NCBI GenBank assembly: GCA_016522385.1
Contig: JAEKFU010000226.1
Span: 1 to 9,579 of the forward strand
Direction of reading: 5' to 3'
DNA from: Pseudomonadota bacterium
GTDB lineage: Bacteria; Pseudomonadota; Alphaproteobacteria; Rhizobiales; Aestuariivirgaceae
Length of the DNA: 9,579 bases
Part shown: in pieces, positions 1 to 6,751 of the stretch
Position numbering within the stretch: position 1 is the stretch's first letter
Layout of the letters: each line of letters begins with the position of its first letter
Translations under genes and position numbers: made by a program
Notes under the pieces: model-generated
What the model saw: only the letters and a program-made list of their open reading frames with translations
Database searches by the model: none
What the model was told of the DNA's origin: nothing

Positions 1-299
1 TAGTCATATTGCGGCGCGTTGAGCAGCGTGTTGAAGGCAACCGGGATGACGCCAGCCCGCATGGCGCCGAAGAACACCACGGGCCAATCATTGGTGTCCA
101 GCATCAAGATGCCAATGCGCCTCTCGCGGCGGATGCCAAGCCGGGTGAGGGCATTGGCCATCTGGTTCGTCCTTCCGGCCAGTTCGCCATAGGTCATCGT
201 ACCGTAGGGGTCGACAAAGGCCGGCCGATCGCCGAAGCCACTTTCCACGTTGCGATCGACGAATTCGACCGCTGCATTGTAAAATTCCTGCTGGGTCAT
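1..299 (-). CDS. Acyl-CoA synthetase, benzoate-CoA ligase family (N-terminal part, runs off the left edge)
   Basis: This is the first 99 codons of an AMP-forming acyl-CoA synthetase (ANL superfamily); the rest lies beyond position 1. Enzymes of this family activate a carboxylic acid with ATP and CoA in the cytoplasm. Visible features are the N-terminal YGELAGRTNQMANAL segment, then LDTNDWPVVFFGAMRAG and IPVAFNTLL. The last two closely resemble the benzoate/4-hydroxybenzoate-CoA ligase branch, where an LDTxDFP..FLGA..AGxVPV.VNTLL pattern is usual. The ATG at 297-299 is preceded by a GAGGGAG ribosome-binding site about ten bases upstream. The gene is last in the visible liv-type operon, 39 bp after livF, so it is probably co-transcribed with the importer and may activate the imported acid. 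The catalytic motifs lie outside the window, so substrate is inference; another aromatic or alicyclic acid is possible. Confidence 0.85.
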   Translation of the reverse strand, partial: MTQQEFYNAAVEFVDRNVESGFGDRPAFVDPYGTMTYGELAGRTNQMANALTRLGIRRERRIGILMLDTNDWPVVFFGAMRAGVIPVAFNTLLNAPQYD

Positions 300-338
300 C
301 GCTTAGGACTCCCTCGTAACCGGACGCTGTTGGGCCGA

Positions 339-1040
339 TCATACACCGAGATAACGGTGCTGCACGTCTTCGGCTTGCTTTAGTTGACCGGAAGATCCGG
401 ACCACACGACCTTTCCTTTTTCCATGACAAAATGCCGGTCGGCAAGGCGGAGAAGGTCTTTGATGTTCTTGTCGACCACCAGGATCGACAGCCCACTGTC
501 GCGAATTACAGCCAGCGCGTCCCAGATCTTTTTGCGGATGAGGGGTGCCAGGCCCTCGGTCGCTTCATCCAGAACCAGCAGGCTCGGATTGGTCATCAGC
601 GCGCGGCCAATAGCCAACATCTGCTGTTCCCCGCCGGACAGCAGGTTTCCCATTGATGACGAGCGCGCTGCCAGGTCGGGAAACATTTCAAAGACCTTTT
701 CCAGGGTCCATGGATCGCCGAGATTTTGGTGATTGCTGGCGGTTGCCACGAGATTCTCTCGAACGGTGAGATTGGGAAATATTTGCCGGCCTTCTGGGAC
801 CAGGCCAATGCCCAGATTGGCGGTGCGGAACGGCGGCAGTGCGGTGACGTCACTGCCGGCGAAGCGAACCATGCCGGCGTGCGGTGCCACGATACCGATG
901 ACTGAGTGGAGTGTCGTCGTCTTGCCCATGCCGTTGCGACCGAGCATGGTGACAACCTCGCCGGCACCAACATCAAAATCGACACCAAAAAGCGCCTGGC
1001 TTGCACCATAGAAACTTTCCAGCCCGCGCACCTCCAGCAC
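339..1040 (-). CDS. livF: Branched-chain amino acid/aromatic acid-type ABC transporter ATPase, LivF family
   Basis: This is a 233-residue ATPase subunit of a Liv-type (HAAT family) importer, acting at the cytoplasmic face of the LivH-LivM permease pair. Walker A is GRNGMGKTT (34-42), followed by VPEGRQIFPNLTV (81-93), the signature LSGGEQQ (134-140), Walker B LLVLDEA with catalytic E159, and EGLAP (162-166). The switch position has VVDKN (188-192) where LivF proteins usually have VEQN, so no histidine is present there. I chose the GTG at 1038-1040, giving MLEVRGLESFYG, because this is the usual LivF start and GAGGAG sits eight bases upstream. An ATG start at 1082 would add 14 residues and overlap livG. 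The gene begins five bases after the livG stop, which suggests translational coupling. It looks intact, but its normal partner LivG is truncated here. Confidence 0.93.
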   Translation of the reverse strand: MLEVRGLESFYGASQALFGVDFDVGAGEVVTMLGRNGMGKTTTLHSVIGIVAPHAGMVRFAGSDVTALPPFRTANLGIGLVPEGRQIFPNLTVRENLVATASNHQNLGDPWTLEKVFEMFPDLAARSSSMGNLLSGGEQQMLAIGRALMTNPSLLVLDEATEGLAPLIRKKIWDALAVIRDSGLSILVVDKNIKDLLRLADRHFVMEKGKVVWSGSSGQLKQAEDVQHRYLGV

Positions 1041-1044
1041 GACT

Positions 1045-1269
1045 CTACTCCTCGCCCAGATTGGCTTGCCGAACATCGGCATTGGCGCGAATCCCTTTGG
1101 GTGCGCCGGTTGCGATCACCTCGCCGTGGACCATGACGGAAATACGGGCAGCCAGCGCGAAGGCAGCGTCCATGTCATGTTCGTTCACTTCGAGGTTGAC
1201 ATGCCGAGTCGCATGGATACCGCCGAAGTTCTTGTTAAGATTGGCAATCTTCAGAACCGCTTCAGTCAC
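1045..1269 (-). pseudogene. livG: livG remnant: ABC transporter ATPase with a large in-frame internal deletion
   Basis: An intact LivG has about 245-260 residues; this ORF has 74. Residues 1-28 (MTEAVLKIANLNKNFGG, then LEV) match the usual LivG N-terminus. From about residue 29 the sequence is EHDMDAAFALA and continues to ...RANADVRQANLGEE, which is the H-loop and C-terminal end of LivG. The roughly 170-185 residues between, with Walker A, Q-loop, signature and Walker B, are absent, so the product cannot bind or hydrolyse ATP. The join maps to about 1174-1190. There is no frameshift or early stop, and the TAG at 1045-1047 leads straight into livF. The GTG start at 1267-1269 overlaps the end of livM by 8 bp, the normal arrangement. 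Two usually conserved C-terminal residues look altered (LAARI for LADRI, ANLGEE for AYLGEE), which fits relaxed selection. An assembly error or a strain-specific deletion are the alternatives. Confidence 0.88.
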
Positions 1270-2272
1270 GCCGGCTCTCCACCAGCATGGCGACCATGCC
1301 CATGATACCGCCGCGGAAAAACAACACCGTCAGAATCAGCAGAATGCCGAAGGGCAGATGCCAGTAGATGGTGATGTCGGACAGGATTTCCTCCAGGCCA
1401 ATGAAGACAACAGCACCGACCACAGGGCCGATGAGAGTGCCGGTTCCCCCCAGTAGGACCATGAAAATTAATTCACCCGAACGGGTCCAGTCGATCATTT
1501 CAGGCGAAATGAAAGTCGTGAAATTGCCCAGAAGGGCGCCGGCAAAACCACACATCGCCCCGGCTATGACGTAAGCCGTAAGCCGGTAGGCATAGGTGTT
1601 GAAGCCCAAAGCCTTCATGCGTGCCTCGTTGCCCTTGGCGCCCTGCAGCGCCAGGCCGAAACGCGAATTGGTGATGCGGTGAACCAGATAGACTGACACC
1701 GTAAGCGCCGCCCAACACACGAAATACAGCGTGAGCGCGTCATCCAGACTGATCAGCGGCAGCTCGGAGCGGGTATCGATCACCAAGCCATCGTCACCGC
1801 CATAGGTTTCCATGGAAACGAACAAGAAGAACACCATTTGGGCAAAGGCCATAGTGATCATAATGAAGTAGACGCCGCGCGTGCGCAAACACAGCGCACC
1901 GGTGATCAGCGCAAAGACGGCTGACGCCGTCACTGCAATTGCGATTTGAAAAAAGCCGTTGTAGGACGCGATGGCGTCAAACTCGCCATAGGAGGCATGA
2001 TAGGCCGGGATGCCGACCGCATAGGCGCCGATGCCGATATAGGCTGCATGACCAAATGAAACCATCCCGCCATAGCCCAGGATCAGGTTGAGGCTAACAG
2101 CAGCGATCGCCAGGATTACCAGACGAGTTGCAAGATCGAGGTAGAAATCATAACCGCTCAGTTTGGCCAACGGCGGTACCACGGCGAGCGCCACGAGGAC
2201 GCCTATGGTGACAATACGGGTCAACGGCAAAGTACTGCGGGCCGGACGCGCAATGTCGAGCTGGTCCGTCAT
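1262..2272 (-). CDS. livM: Liv-type ABC transporter permease, LivM family
   Basis: This is a 336-residue inner-membrane permease that pairs with LivH to form the translocation channel. It is strongly hydrophobic, with many predicted membrane helices. It carries the family segment LNLILGYGGMVSFGHAAYIG near the N-terminus and the cytoplasmic coupling loop GNEARMKALGFNTYAYRL followed by AGAMCGFAGALLG. Near the C-terminus, GELIFMVLLGGTGTLIGPVVGA is typical of LivM. I chose the ATG at 2270-2272, which starts two bases after the livH stop and has AGGTG about nine bases upstream. A TTG two codons earlier is possible but less likely. The TGA at 1262-1264 overlaps the livG remnant start by 8 bp. The length is normal and no motif seems damaged, in contrast to livG. 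Confidence 0.93.
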   Translation of the reverse strand: MTDQLDIARPARSTLPLTRIVTIGVLVALAVVPPLAKLSGYDFYLDLATRLVILAIAAVSLNLILGYGGMVSFGHAAYIGIGAYAVGIPAYHASYGEFDAIASYNGFFQIAIAVTASAVFALITGALCLRTRGVYFIMITMAFAQMVFFLFVSMETYGGDDGLVIDTRSELPLISLDDALTLYFVCWAALTVSVYLVHRITNSRFGLALQGAKGNEARMKALGFNTYAYRLTAYVIAGAMCGFAGALLGNFTTFISPEMIDWTRSGELIFMVLLGGTGTLIGPVVGAVVFIGLEEILSDITIYWHLPFGILLILTVLFFRGGIMGMVAMLVESRRD

Positions 2273-2274
2273 CG

Positions 2275-3198
2275 TCAACGCACCTTTGGCGGGAACAGGC
2301 CCTGCGGACGGAAGGTCAGCACGACGGCCATCAGGATGTAGATCAGCATGGCGGAGACGGCTGGTGCCGCCGTTTCGGCGGCTTCCGTCGACATTGCCAA
2401 CTTGAACAGGTCGTCAATGTAGGAGCGGCCGAGCGTGTCGATCAGGCCGATCAGCATGGCGGCGATGAAGGCGCCTTTCATTGAGCCGATACCACCAACG
2501 ATGATGACCACAAACGCGGTGATTATGATTTCATTACCCATTCCGATCGAAGCCTCGGTGATCGGTGCGATGAGCATGCCGGCCAGTCCTGCGAGCACTG
2601 CACCCAGGGCAAACACCAGCGTGAACAGTGTCTGGATATCGACACCCAATGCCGACACCATTGTGCGGTTCGACGCGCCGGCCCTGATCAGCATGCCAAG
2701 GCGGGTGTGATTGACTAGGTAGTATAGACCGCCAGCTACAATCAGGCCGGCACCGATGATCAAGAGCCGAAAACTCGGGAAAATGATGCCGGCAAACAGT
2801 TCTACTTGTCCATTGAGAAAGGCCGGCAGCGGCACCGCTATGCCCTCAGCTCCCCAGATAAGATGGGTCATTGTATCGATGCACAGGATCAGACCGAAGG
2901 TCGCTAGGACGTGGTCAAGGTGGTCGCGCGAATAAAGATGACGCACGACGATGAATTCAACGGCAATACCGGCCAAGGCGGTGAGTGGCAGTGCCAGCAA
3001 TACACCCCAGATGAACGAGCCGGTCCAGAACGTGAGTGTTGCACACAGGAACGCACCGACCATGTACAAAGACCCGTGCGCAAGGTTGACGAAGTCCATG
3101 ATGCCGAATGTCAGTGTCAGCCCGGAGGCCAGCAAAAACAGCAGAATGCCCAATTGCATGCCGTTCAGACACTGAATGACAACCAGCGTTAGGTCCAT
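2275..3198 (-). CDS. livH: Liv-type ABC transporter permease, LivH family
   Basis: This is a 307-residue inner-membrane permease, partner of LivM. Landmarks are GLTLTFGIMDFVNLAHG (25-41), the coupling loop IRAGASNRTMVSALGVD (171-187) followed by FALGAVLAGLAGMLIAP, the VVIIVGGIGSMKGAFIAA segment (230-247), and the C-terminal LTFRPQGLFPPKVR typical of LivH. I chose the ATG at 3196-3198, giving MDLTLVVIQCLNGMQLG, because LivH proteins usually start a few residues before this helix and an AAGGA lies about 11 bases upstream. A TTG at 3252 would add an unlikely polar 18-residue extension. The gene follows livK after a 109-bp gap containing a hairpin, and its stop lies two bases before the livM start. 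A polar stretch (about 255-280, including STEAAETAAPA) before the last helix is somewhat unusual in length. Confidence 0.92.
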   Translation of the reverse strand: MDLTLVVIQCLNGMQLGILLFLLASGLTLTFGIMDFVNLAHGSLYMVGAFLCATLTFWTGSFIWGVLLALPLTALAGIAVEFIVVRHLYSRDHLDHVLATFGLILCIDTMTHLIWGAEGIAVPLPAFLNGQVELFAGIIFPSFRLLIIGAGLIVAGGLYYLVNHTRLGMLIRAGASNRTMVSALGVDIQTLFTLVFALGAVLAGLAGMLIAPITEASIGMGNEIIITAFVVIIVGGIGSMKGAFIAAMLIGLIDTLGRSYIDDLFKLAMSTEAAETAAPAVSAMLIYILMAVVLTFRPQGLFPPKVR

Positions 3199-3259
3199 GC
3201 CCCAGCTTTTCCTTAGCTGCGTCGACGCAGCGAGCCTGCCCCAGTTGCTCAAACATATC

Positions 3260-3284
3260 GGGGAGGACGTGTCCTGTCCTCTCC
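3260..3284 (-). other. Inverted repeat between livK and livH (possible attenuator or mRNA-stabilising hairpin)
   Basis: Two nine-base arms, GGGGAGGAC (3260-3268) and GTCCTCTCC (3276-3284) on the plus strand, can pair at eight of nine positions around a seven-base loop. In the minus-strand transcript the hairpin falls 24 bases after the livK stop. No U-rich run follows it, so it is not a standard intrinsic terminator. Hairpins after the binding-protein gene are common in ABC importer operons, where they let the binding protein be made in excess over the permeases. That role is inferred here. Confidence 0.45.
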
Positions 3285-3307
3285 GATTCGAACTTTATGA
3301 GATCAAA

Positions 3308-4492
3308 CTATTTCAGCGGACACTCTCCGGCATAAGAATCCTGATGGTTTTCGTAGACCGTCGAAACGATCTTGGTCGTCCAGTTGCCATCGCCGTCCTT
3401 GACCACCTCGCGCAGATAGAAGTTCTGGATCGGCATATGGTTGTTGCCGTAGGTAAACTTACCGCGCACAGACGGGAAATTAGCCGACTTCATAGCGGCG
3501 CGCATGCCGTCCATGTCGCTCAGATCGCCATTGACCGCTTCGACGGCGGATTTAATCAGGAAGATCGTGTCATATGACTGTGCGGCATAGAAGGACGGGT
3601 ACTTACCGTACTTTGCCTTGAATGCGGATACGAATTTCTTGTTCTGGGGGGTATCGAGATCCGGTGCCCAGAACTGGGTCATGCGCGAGCCAAGCACGCC
3701 TTCCATACTGGCGGCTTGAAATTTCGGCAGCGAGATCGAGTCAACCGTAAACACCGAATAGAGTGGCATGACACTTTGCAGACCAGCCTGCTGATACTGC
3801 TTGATGAATGCTCCGCCGGCCTTGCCCGGGTAGAAAACGAAGATGCCTTCCGCACCGGATGCCTTCGCTTTGGCTAGTTCGGCAGAGAAATCGAGCTGGG
3901 CGTCCTTGCCCCATTTGGTGAAGTCCTTGCCCTTGATGTCGCCCTTGAAGGTACGCTCGACTCCGGCGACCATGTTCTTGCCGGCGGCGTAGTTGGGCGC
4001 CATGACGTAGATCGATTTGACACCCTGTTGGTTGAGCACTTCGCCCATCGCCATTGGCGTCTGGTCGTTTTGCCAGGAGGTTGAGAAGAAGTTCTCGTGG
4101 CACAGTTTGCCAGCGATTGGCGATGGTCCGGCATTTGACGAAATCAGGAACTTGCCGGCATCGATGACCGACTTGCGCGATGCCAAGAGCACATGGCTCC
4201 AGATATAGCCGGTGACGAAATCGACATCGTCCTGTTTGACCAGTTTGTCGGTGACCTGTTTGCCGGTCTCCGGCTTGAAGCCATCATCTTCGAAAAGTAT
4301 TTTGACATCCAGATCGCCCATCTTGCCGCCAATGTGTTCGACAGCCAGATTGACAGCGTCCTGCATGTCCTTGCCGATGACGCCGGCTGGCGTCGTCAAC
4401 GTGGTGACAAAGCCGATCTTGACATCCTTGGCCAGGGCAACTCCGGCACTGGCGGCCAGTGCCAGCAAAGTGGTCATTGATTTCGTGATCAT
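3308..4492 (-). CDS. livK: Periplasmic substrate-binding protein of a Liv-type ABC transporter (LivK-like)
   Basis: This is a 394-residue type I periplasmic binding protein that captures the substrate for LivH-LivM. Residues 1-21 form a signal peptide (basic MITK start, hydrophobic core, ALA before KDVKIGFV). The mature protein opens with DVKIGFVTTLTTPAGVIGKDMQDAV, the usual first strand and ligand loop of this family. It continues through DFVTGYIWSHVLLA, ISSNAGPSPIAG (117-128), YVMAPNYAAGKNMVAGVE and PSFYAAQSYDTIFL. I chose the ATG at 4490-4492 because the signal peptide begins there and AGGGAG lies seven bases upstream; an upstream extension to 4630 would be hydrophilic and unsupported. It is first in the operon. 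The binding-pocket region (SSNAGPSPIAG) fits an amide, amino acid or aromatic acid binder. The adjacent CoA ligase favours an aromatic acid, which is inference from context. Confidence 0.92.
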   Translation of the reverse strand: MITKSMTTLLALAASAGVALAKDVKIGFVTTLTTPAGVIGKDMQDAVNLAVEHIGGKMGDLDVKILFEDDGFKPETGKQVTDKLVKQDDVDFVTGYIWSHVLLASRKSVIDAGKFLISSNAGPSPIAGKLCHENFFSTSWQNDQTPMAMGEVLNQQGVKSIYVMAPNYAAGKNMVAGVERTFKGDIKGKDFTKWGKDAQLDFSAELAKAKASGAEGIFVFYPGKAGGAFIKQYQQAGLQSVMPLYSVFTVDSISLPKFQAASMEGVLGSRMTQFWAPDLDTPQNKKFVSAFKAKYGKYPSFYAAQSYDTIFLIKSAVEAVNGDLSDMDGMRAAMKSANFPSVRGKFTYGNNHMPIQNFYLREVVKDGDGNWTTKIVSTVYENHQDSYAGECPLK

Positions 4493-4547
4493 GGTGAACT
4501 CCCTAATTTGTAAGCGGCGTTTGTATCGCGGCGTCGTTGTGGGTGGG

Positions 4548-4576
4548 ATGCTAGCAAGTGTCGCTCCCATGTTCAA
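4548..4576 (-). promoter_or_regulatory. Candidate sigma-70-type promoter for the livK operon
   Basis: On the minus strand, TTGAAC (plus 4571-4576) and TAGCAT (plus 4548-4553) are separated by exactly 17 bases. Each matches four of six consensus positions. Transcription would start near 4541, leaving a leader of about 50 bases before the livK ATG. This is the best spaced pair I found by eye in the divergent region. No experimental support is available. Confidence 0.4.
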
Positions 4577-4616
4577 TGCTGCACCAAGCTGCCGATTTGC
4601 CCGGGCCGCATGTAAC

Positions 4617-4637
4617 TTATTGCAATACAATGCATAA
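4617..4637. promoter_or_regulatory. Candidate operator: TGCA-N6-TGCA direct repeat in the livK/cupin divergent region
   Basis: TGCA at 4621-4624 and TGCA at 4631-4634 are ten bases apart, about one helical turn, in an AT-rich patch within GC-richer sequence. Each half is itself palindromic (ATTGCAAT and ATGCAT). As I recall, repeated TGCA elements are the binding sites of BzdR/BoxR-type benzoyl-CoA-responsive repressors. The adjacent CoA ligase family makes that comparison reasonable but not proven. The patch includes TACAAT (4626-4631), which could be a -10 element for the plus-strand cupin gene, although I found no matching -35. A further TGCA lies at 4580-4583, just upstream of the proposed livK -35. 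No regulator gene is in the window. Confidence 0.35.
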
Positions 4638-4740
4638 ACAGCCCTGTAGATGCCCTTCAGGTCGGGAGCTTGCCTTCGCTTTCATGGAGTGAAAAGATGC
4701 GAACCTTTCAGTGAGTCAACTAATCCGGGAGGGCCAGCAC

Positions 4741-5190
4741 ATGCAGGCAATGACAGCAGGGATCACAGCGCGAAACCAGGGCATCGACAACATTACCTGG
4801 AACATTCTTGGCCAGACCTATGTACCCAAGCAGGTATCGGAGACAAGCTTTTCATGGCACGCCACATTTCCCCCGGAAACGTTCGTTCCACCGCACATTC
4901 ACCCCGAGCAGGATGAGTTTATCTACATGCTCGATGGGCATTTCGATCTGATCCTCGATGGCCAGGAGACCGGTGCCGATGGAGGCGATCTGATCCGCAT
5001 GCCTATGGGTATCCCGCATGGCATCTTCAACAAGTCGGGCAAACCGGTTATCTGCCTGTTCTGGGTGGCACCGACCGGCGGCCTGTGGGAACTGTTCCAG
5101 AAAATTCACAATGTGCCGGATCCCGCCGAGGTGATCCGCCTGGCTGCCGATCACGGCGTCAACTTTCTCCCTCCGCCGGAAGAGAGCTGA
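4741..5190 (+). CDS. Small single-domain cupin protein
   Basis: This is a 149-residue protein with one conserved cupin beta-barrel, likely cytoplasmic because no signal peptide is seen. Cupin motif 1 is PHIHPEQDEFIYMLDG, with metal ligands H52, H54 and E59. Motif 2 fits the consensus fully: G82, P88, G90, H93 and N97 (PMGIPHGIFN). A metal-dependent role is therefore likely, for example a dioxygenase, isomerase or ligand-binding protein; motifs alone cannot decide. I chose the ATG at 4741 because GGGAGGG lies seven bases upstream; a GTG at 4711 would place that site inside the coding sequence. It diverges from the liv-type operon across a shared 248-bp control region and ends 30 bp from the convergent malonyl-CoA decarboxylase. 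A catabolic link to the liv operon is plausible but unproven. Confidence 0.85.
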   Translation: MQAMTAGITARNQGIDNITWNILGQTYVPKQVSETSFSWHATFPPETFVPPHIHPEQDEFIYMLDGHFDLILDGQETGADGGDLIRMPMGIPHGIFNKSGKPVICLFWVAPTGGLWELFQKIHNVPDPAEVIRLAADHGVNFLPPPEES

Positions 5191-5220
5191 TATCGGTGAA
5201 GTCTGCAACTGATGCTGCAG

Positions 5221-6567
5221 CTAAGCCGGCTCGGTTTCGGCGTCCTGCGGCGGTTTAGACTGCACTGACGAAGCCATTCGCCGCACAGCTGATGAGGCGG
5301 CGATGATGCCCTGCTCGGCGTAACCTTCGTGGTTCTTTTCGATGTCGGACAGATCATAAAGGTAGTTGACCATCATGCCGGCCGACTGAGCAACGCCGCG
5401 TTCCGAGAGATCGGCGAGCCAATTGATGCGTTCGATCCGGGCACCGTTGCCGAGGTGGAACCTGGCAACCGCATCGATCGGTTTGCCGTCTGATCTCTTC
5501 TCATTAAGGAAATAATGTGCCGCCAGAGGCTGCAACACGTCTGCAAGACGCTTTTCCGCATCCTTCTTCTTGGGCCAGTTGGCGTGGTCGAGCAGGTTCA
5601 GCTCGCGGTCATCGACTTCACCACTATCACGCAATTTCGTCAGCCAGCGTATCAGCCCGGGGATCGGCGAAAGCGTGACGAAGGTCTTGAGGCTTTTGAC
5701 TTCGCTCGAAAGGTCGCTGACCACCTGTTTGATAAGGAAGCTACCGAAGGAAATACCCGCAAGACCTTTTTGGCAGTTGGAAATCGAGTAGAACACCGCA
5801 GTGCGCGGATCGAGCGGTTCTTCGGCTTGCGGCTCGGTCAATAGTTCGTGGATGGATGCCGGAATATCCCTGGTCAACGCTACTTCGACAAAGATCAGCG
5901 GATCATCCACCAACGAGGGATGGAAGAACCCGTAGCAGCGCCGGTCAGATGGATCAAGACGCCGCTTTAGATCGTCCCAGCCCTGAATTTCATGCACCGC
6001 TTCGTAGGCGATGATTTTCTCCAGGACCGATGCCGGCGTCGACCAATCGATACGCTGCATGACGAGAAAGCCGCGATTGAACCAGGAGCCGAGCAGGTGC
6101 ACGAGATCTTCATCAACAGGTATAAGTTCGGGATGGCCGGCCAAACGGGCGAGCAGTTCAGTACGCATCTTGACAATCTGCGCTGTGCCGCCGGGTGCCA
6201 GGTTGAGGCGCCGGAAAAACTCCTGACGGGGTGATGCAACAGCCCTTGCTACGTGTCTGATCGAAGCTTGCGAGGGTTCATCGAGAAAGGCCTCCACCGC
6301 TTCGCTTACAGCGGTTTCGTCCGGCACAAGCGCATCGGCGAGGAAAGTGAAATAGGCCGTCTTTTCGTCTTCGGTGAGCAAGTCGAAGATCGCCAGGATG
6401 TGCCGGGCAACGACTATACCGGAGGACTCGCCACGCCCAGACAGGAGGCCTCTCGATAGGGCCTCAATGGTGTCACCGTGATCTTCGCCTTTCAGAGAAA
6501 ACGTCTTGAGCGCACGGCTTCGATCAACGATCTGATCGAGAAGGTCACGGAAAAACGACGATGCCAT
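5221..6567 (-). CDS. matA: Malonyl-CoA decarboxylase
   Basis: This 448-residue enzyme converts malonyl-CoA to acetyl-CoA and CO2. The N-terminal helical region (about 1-180) is followed by the acetyltransferase-like catalytic domain. Key segments are CYGFFHPSLVDDPLIFVEVAL (the first part at 211-224), FYSISNCQKGLAGISFG (259-275), which contains the catalytic-serine region, and FHLGNGARIERINWLADLS (370-388). The last holds H371, which I equate with the catalytic histidine of the human enzyme. The acidic, proline-rich tail after about residue 435 is variable in the family. The ATG at 6565-6567 has AAGGAG seven bases upstream. Length and motifs look intact. The gene stands alone: no malonyl-CoA synthetase (matB), transporter (matC) or GntR regulator (matR) is adjacent, unlike the rhizobial mat operon. 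It might limit malonyl-CoA or serve malonate or aromatic breakdown; the context does not settle which. Confidence 0.94.
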   Translation of the reverse strand: MASSFFRDLLDQIVDRSRALKTFSLKGEDHGDTIEALSRGLLSGRGESSGIVVARHILAIFDLLTEDEKTAYFTFLADALVPDETAVSEAVEAFLDEPSQASIRHVARAVASPRQEFFRRLNLAPGGTAQIVKMRTELLARLAGHPELIPVDEDLVHLLGSWFNRGFLVMQRIDWSTPASVLEKIIAYEAVHEIQGWDDLKRRLDPSDRRCYGFFHPSLVDDPLIFVEVALTRDIPASIHELLTEPQAEEPLDPRTAVFYSISNCQKGLAGISFGSFLIKQVVSDLSSEVKSLKTFVTLSPIPGLIRWLTKLRDSGEVDDRELNLLDHANWPKKKDAEKRLADVLQPLAAHYFLNEKRSDGKPIDAVARFHLGNGARIERINWLADLSERGVAQSAGMMVNYLYDLSDIEKNHEGYAEQGIIAASSAVRRMASSVQSKPPQDAETEPA

Positions 6568-6603
6568 TTGTGGCTCCTTGTGGTGGCAATGCGCAATTGC
6601 AGG

Positions 6604-6632
6604 ATACTAGCAGTGAATTGTGGAGGTCTTAA
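6604..6632 (-). promoter_or_regulatory. Weak candidate promoter for malonyl-CoA decarboxylase
   Basis: On the minus strand, TTAAGA (plus 6627-6632) and TAGTAT (plus 6604-6609) are 17 bases apart, each with four of six consensus matches. The implied start near 6597 gives a leader of about 30 bases ending in the AAGGAG site of the decarboxylase gene. The region is AT-rich, so a chance match is quite possible. Confidence 0.25.
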
Positions 6633-6751
6633 TAGCTGTCATCATAATCCAATTTGAACACACAGGAATCCAGAGCCAAACTGCAATGCTTCGGCAATTG
6701 GCCCTCGAAACCCGGCTATTGCCGCAATGACTTAACCTGAAAGCCTTCTTC

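Noticed and set aside
1041..1082. ATG start for livF at 1082, overlapping the livG end
   Set aside because: GTG at 1038-1040 gives the usual LivF N-terminus and has a GAGGAG site at the right distance.
4493..4630. N-terminal extension of livK by 46 codons to position 4630
   Set aside because: The added sequence is hydrophilic and crosses the candidate promoter; the signal peptide and ribosome-binding site fit the ATG at 4490-4492.
5203..5220. Short inverted repeat CTGCA/TGCAG between the convergent cupin and malonyl-CoA decarboxylase genes
   Set aside because: The stem is only five base pairs and is not followed by a T-run, so I do not call a terminator.
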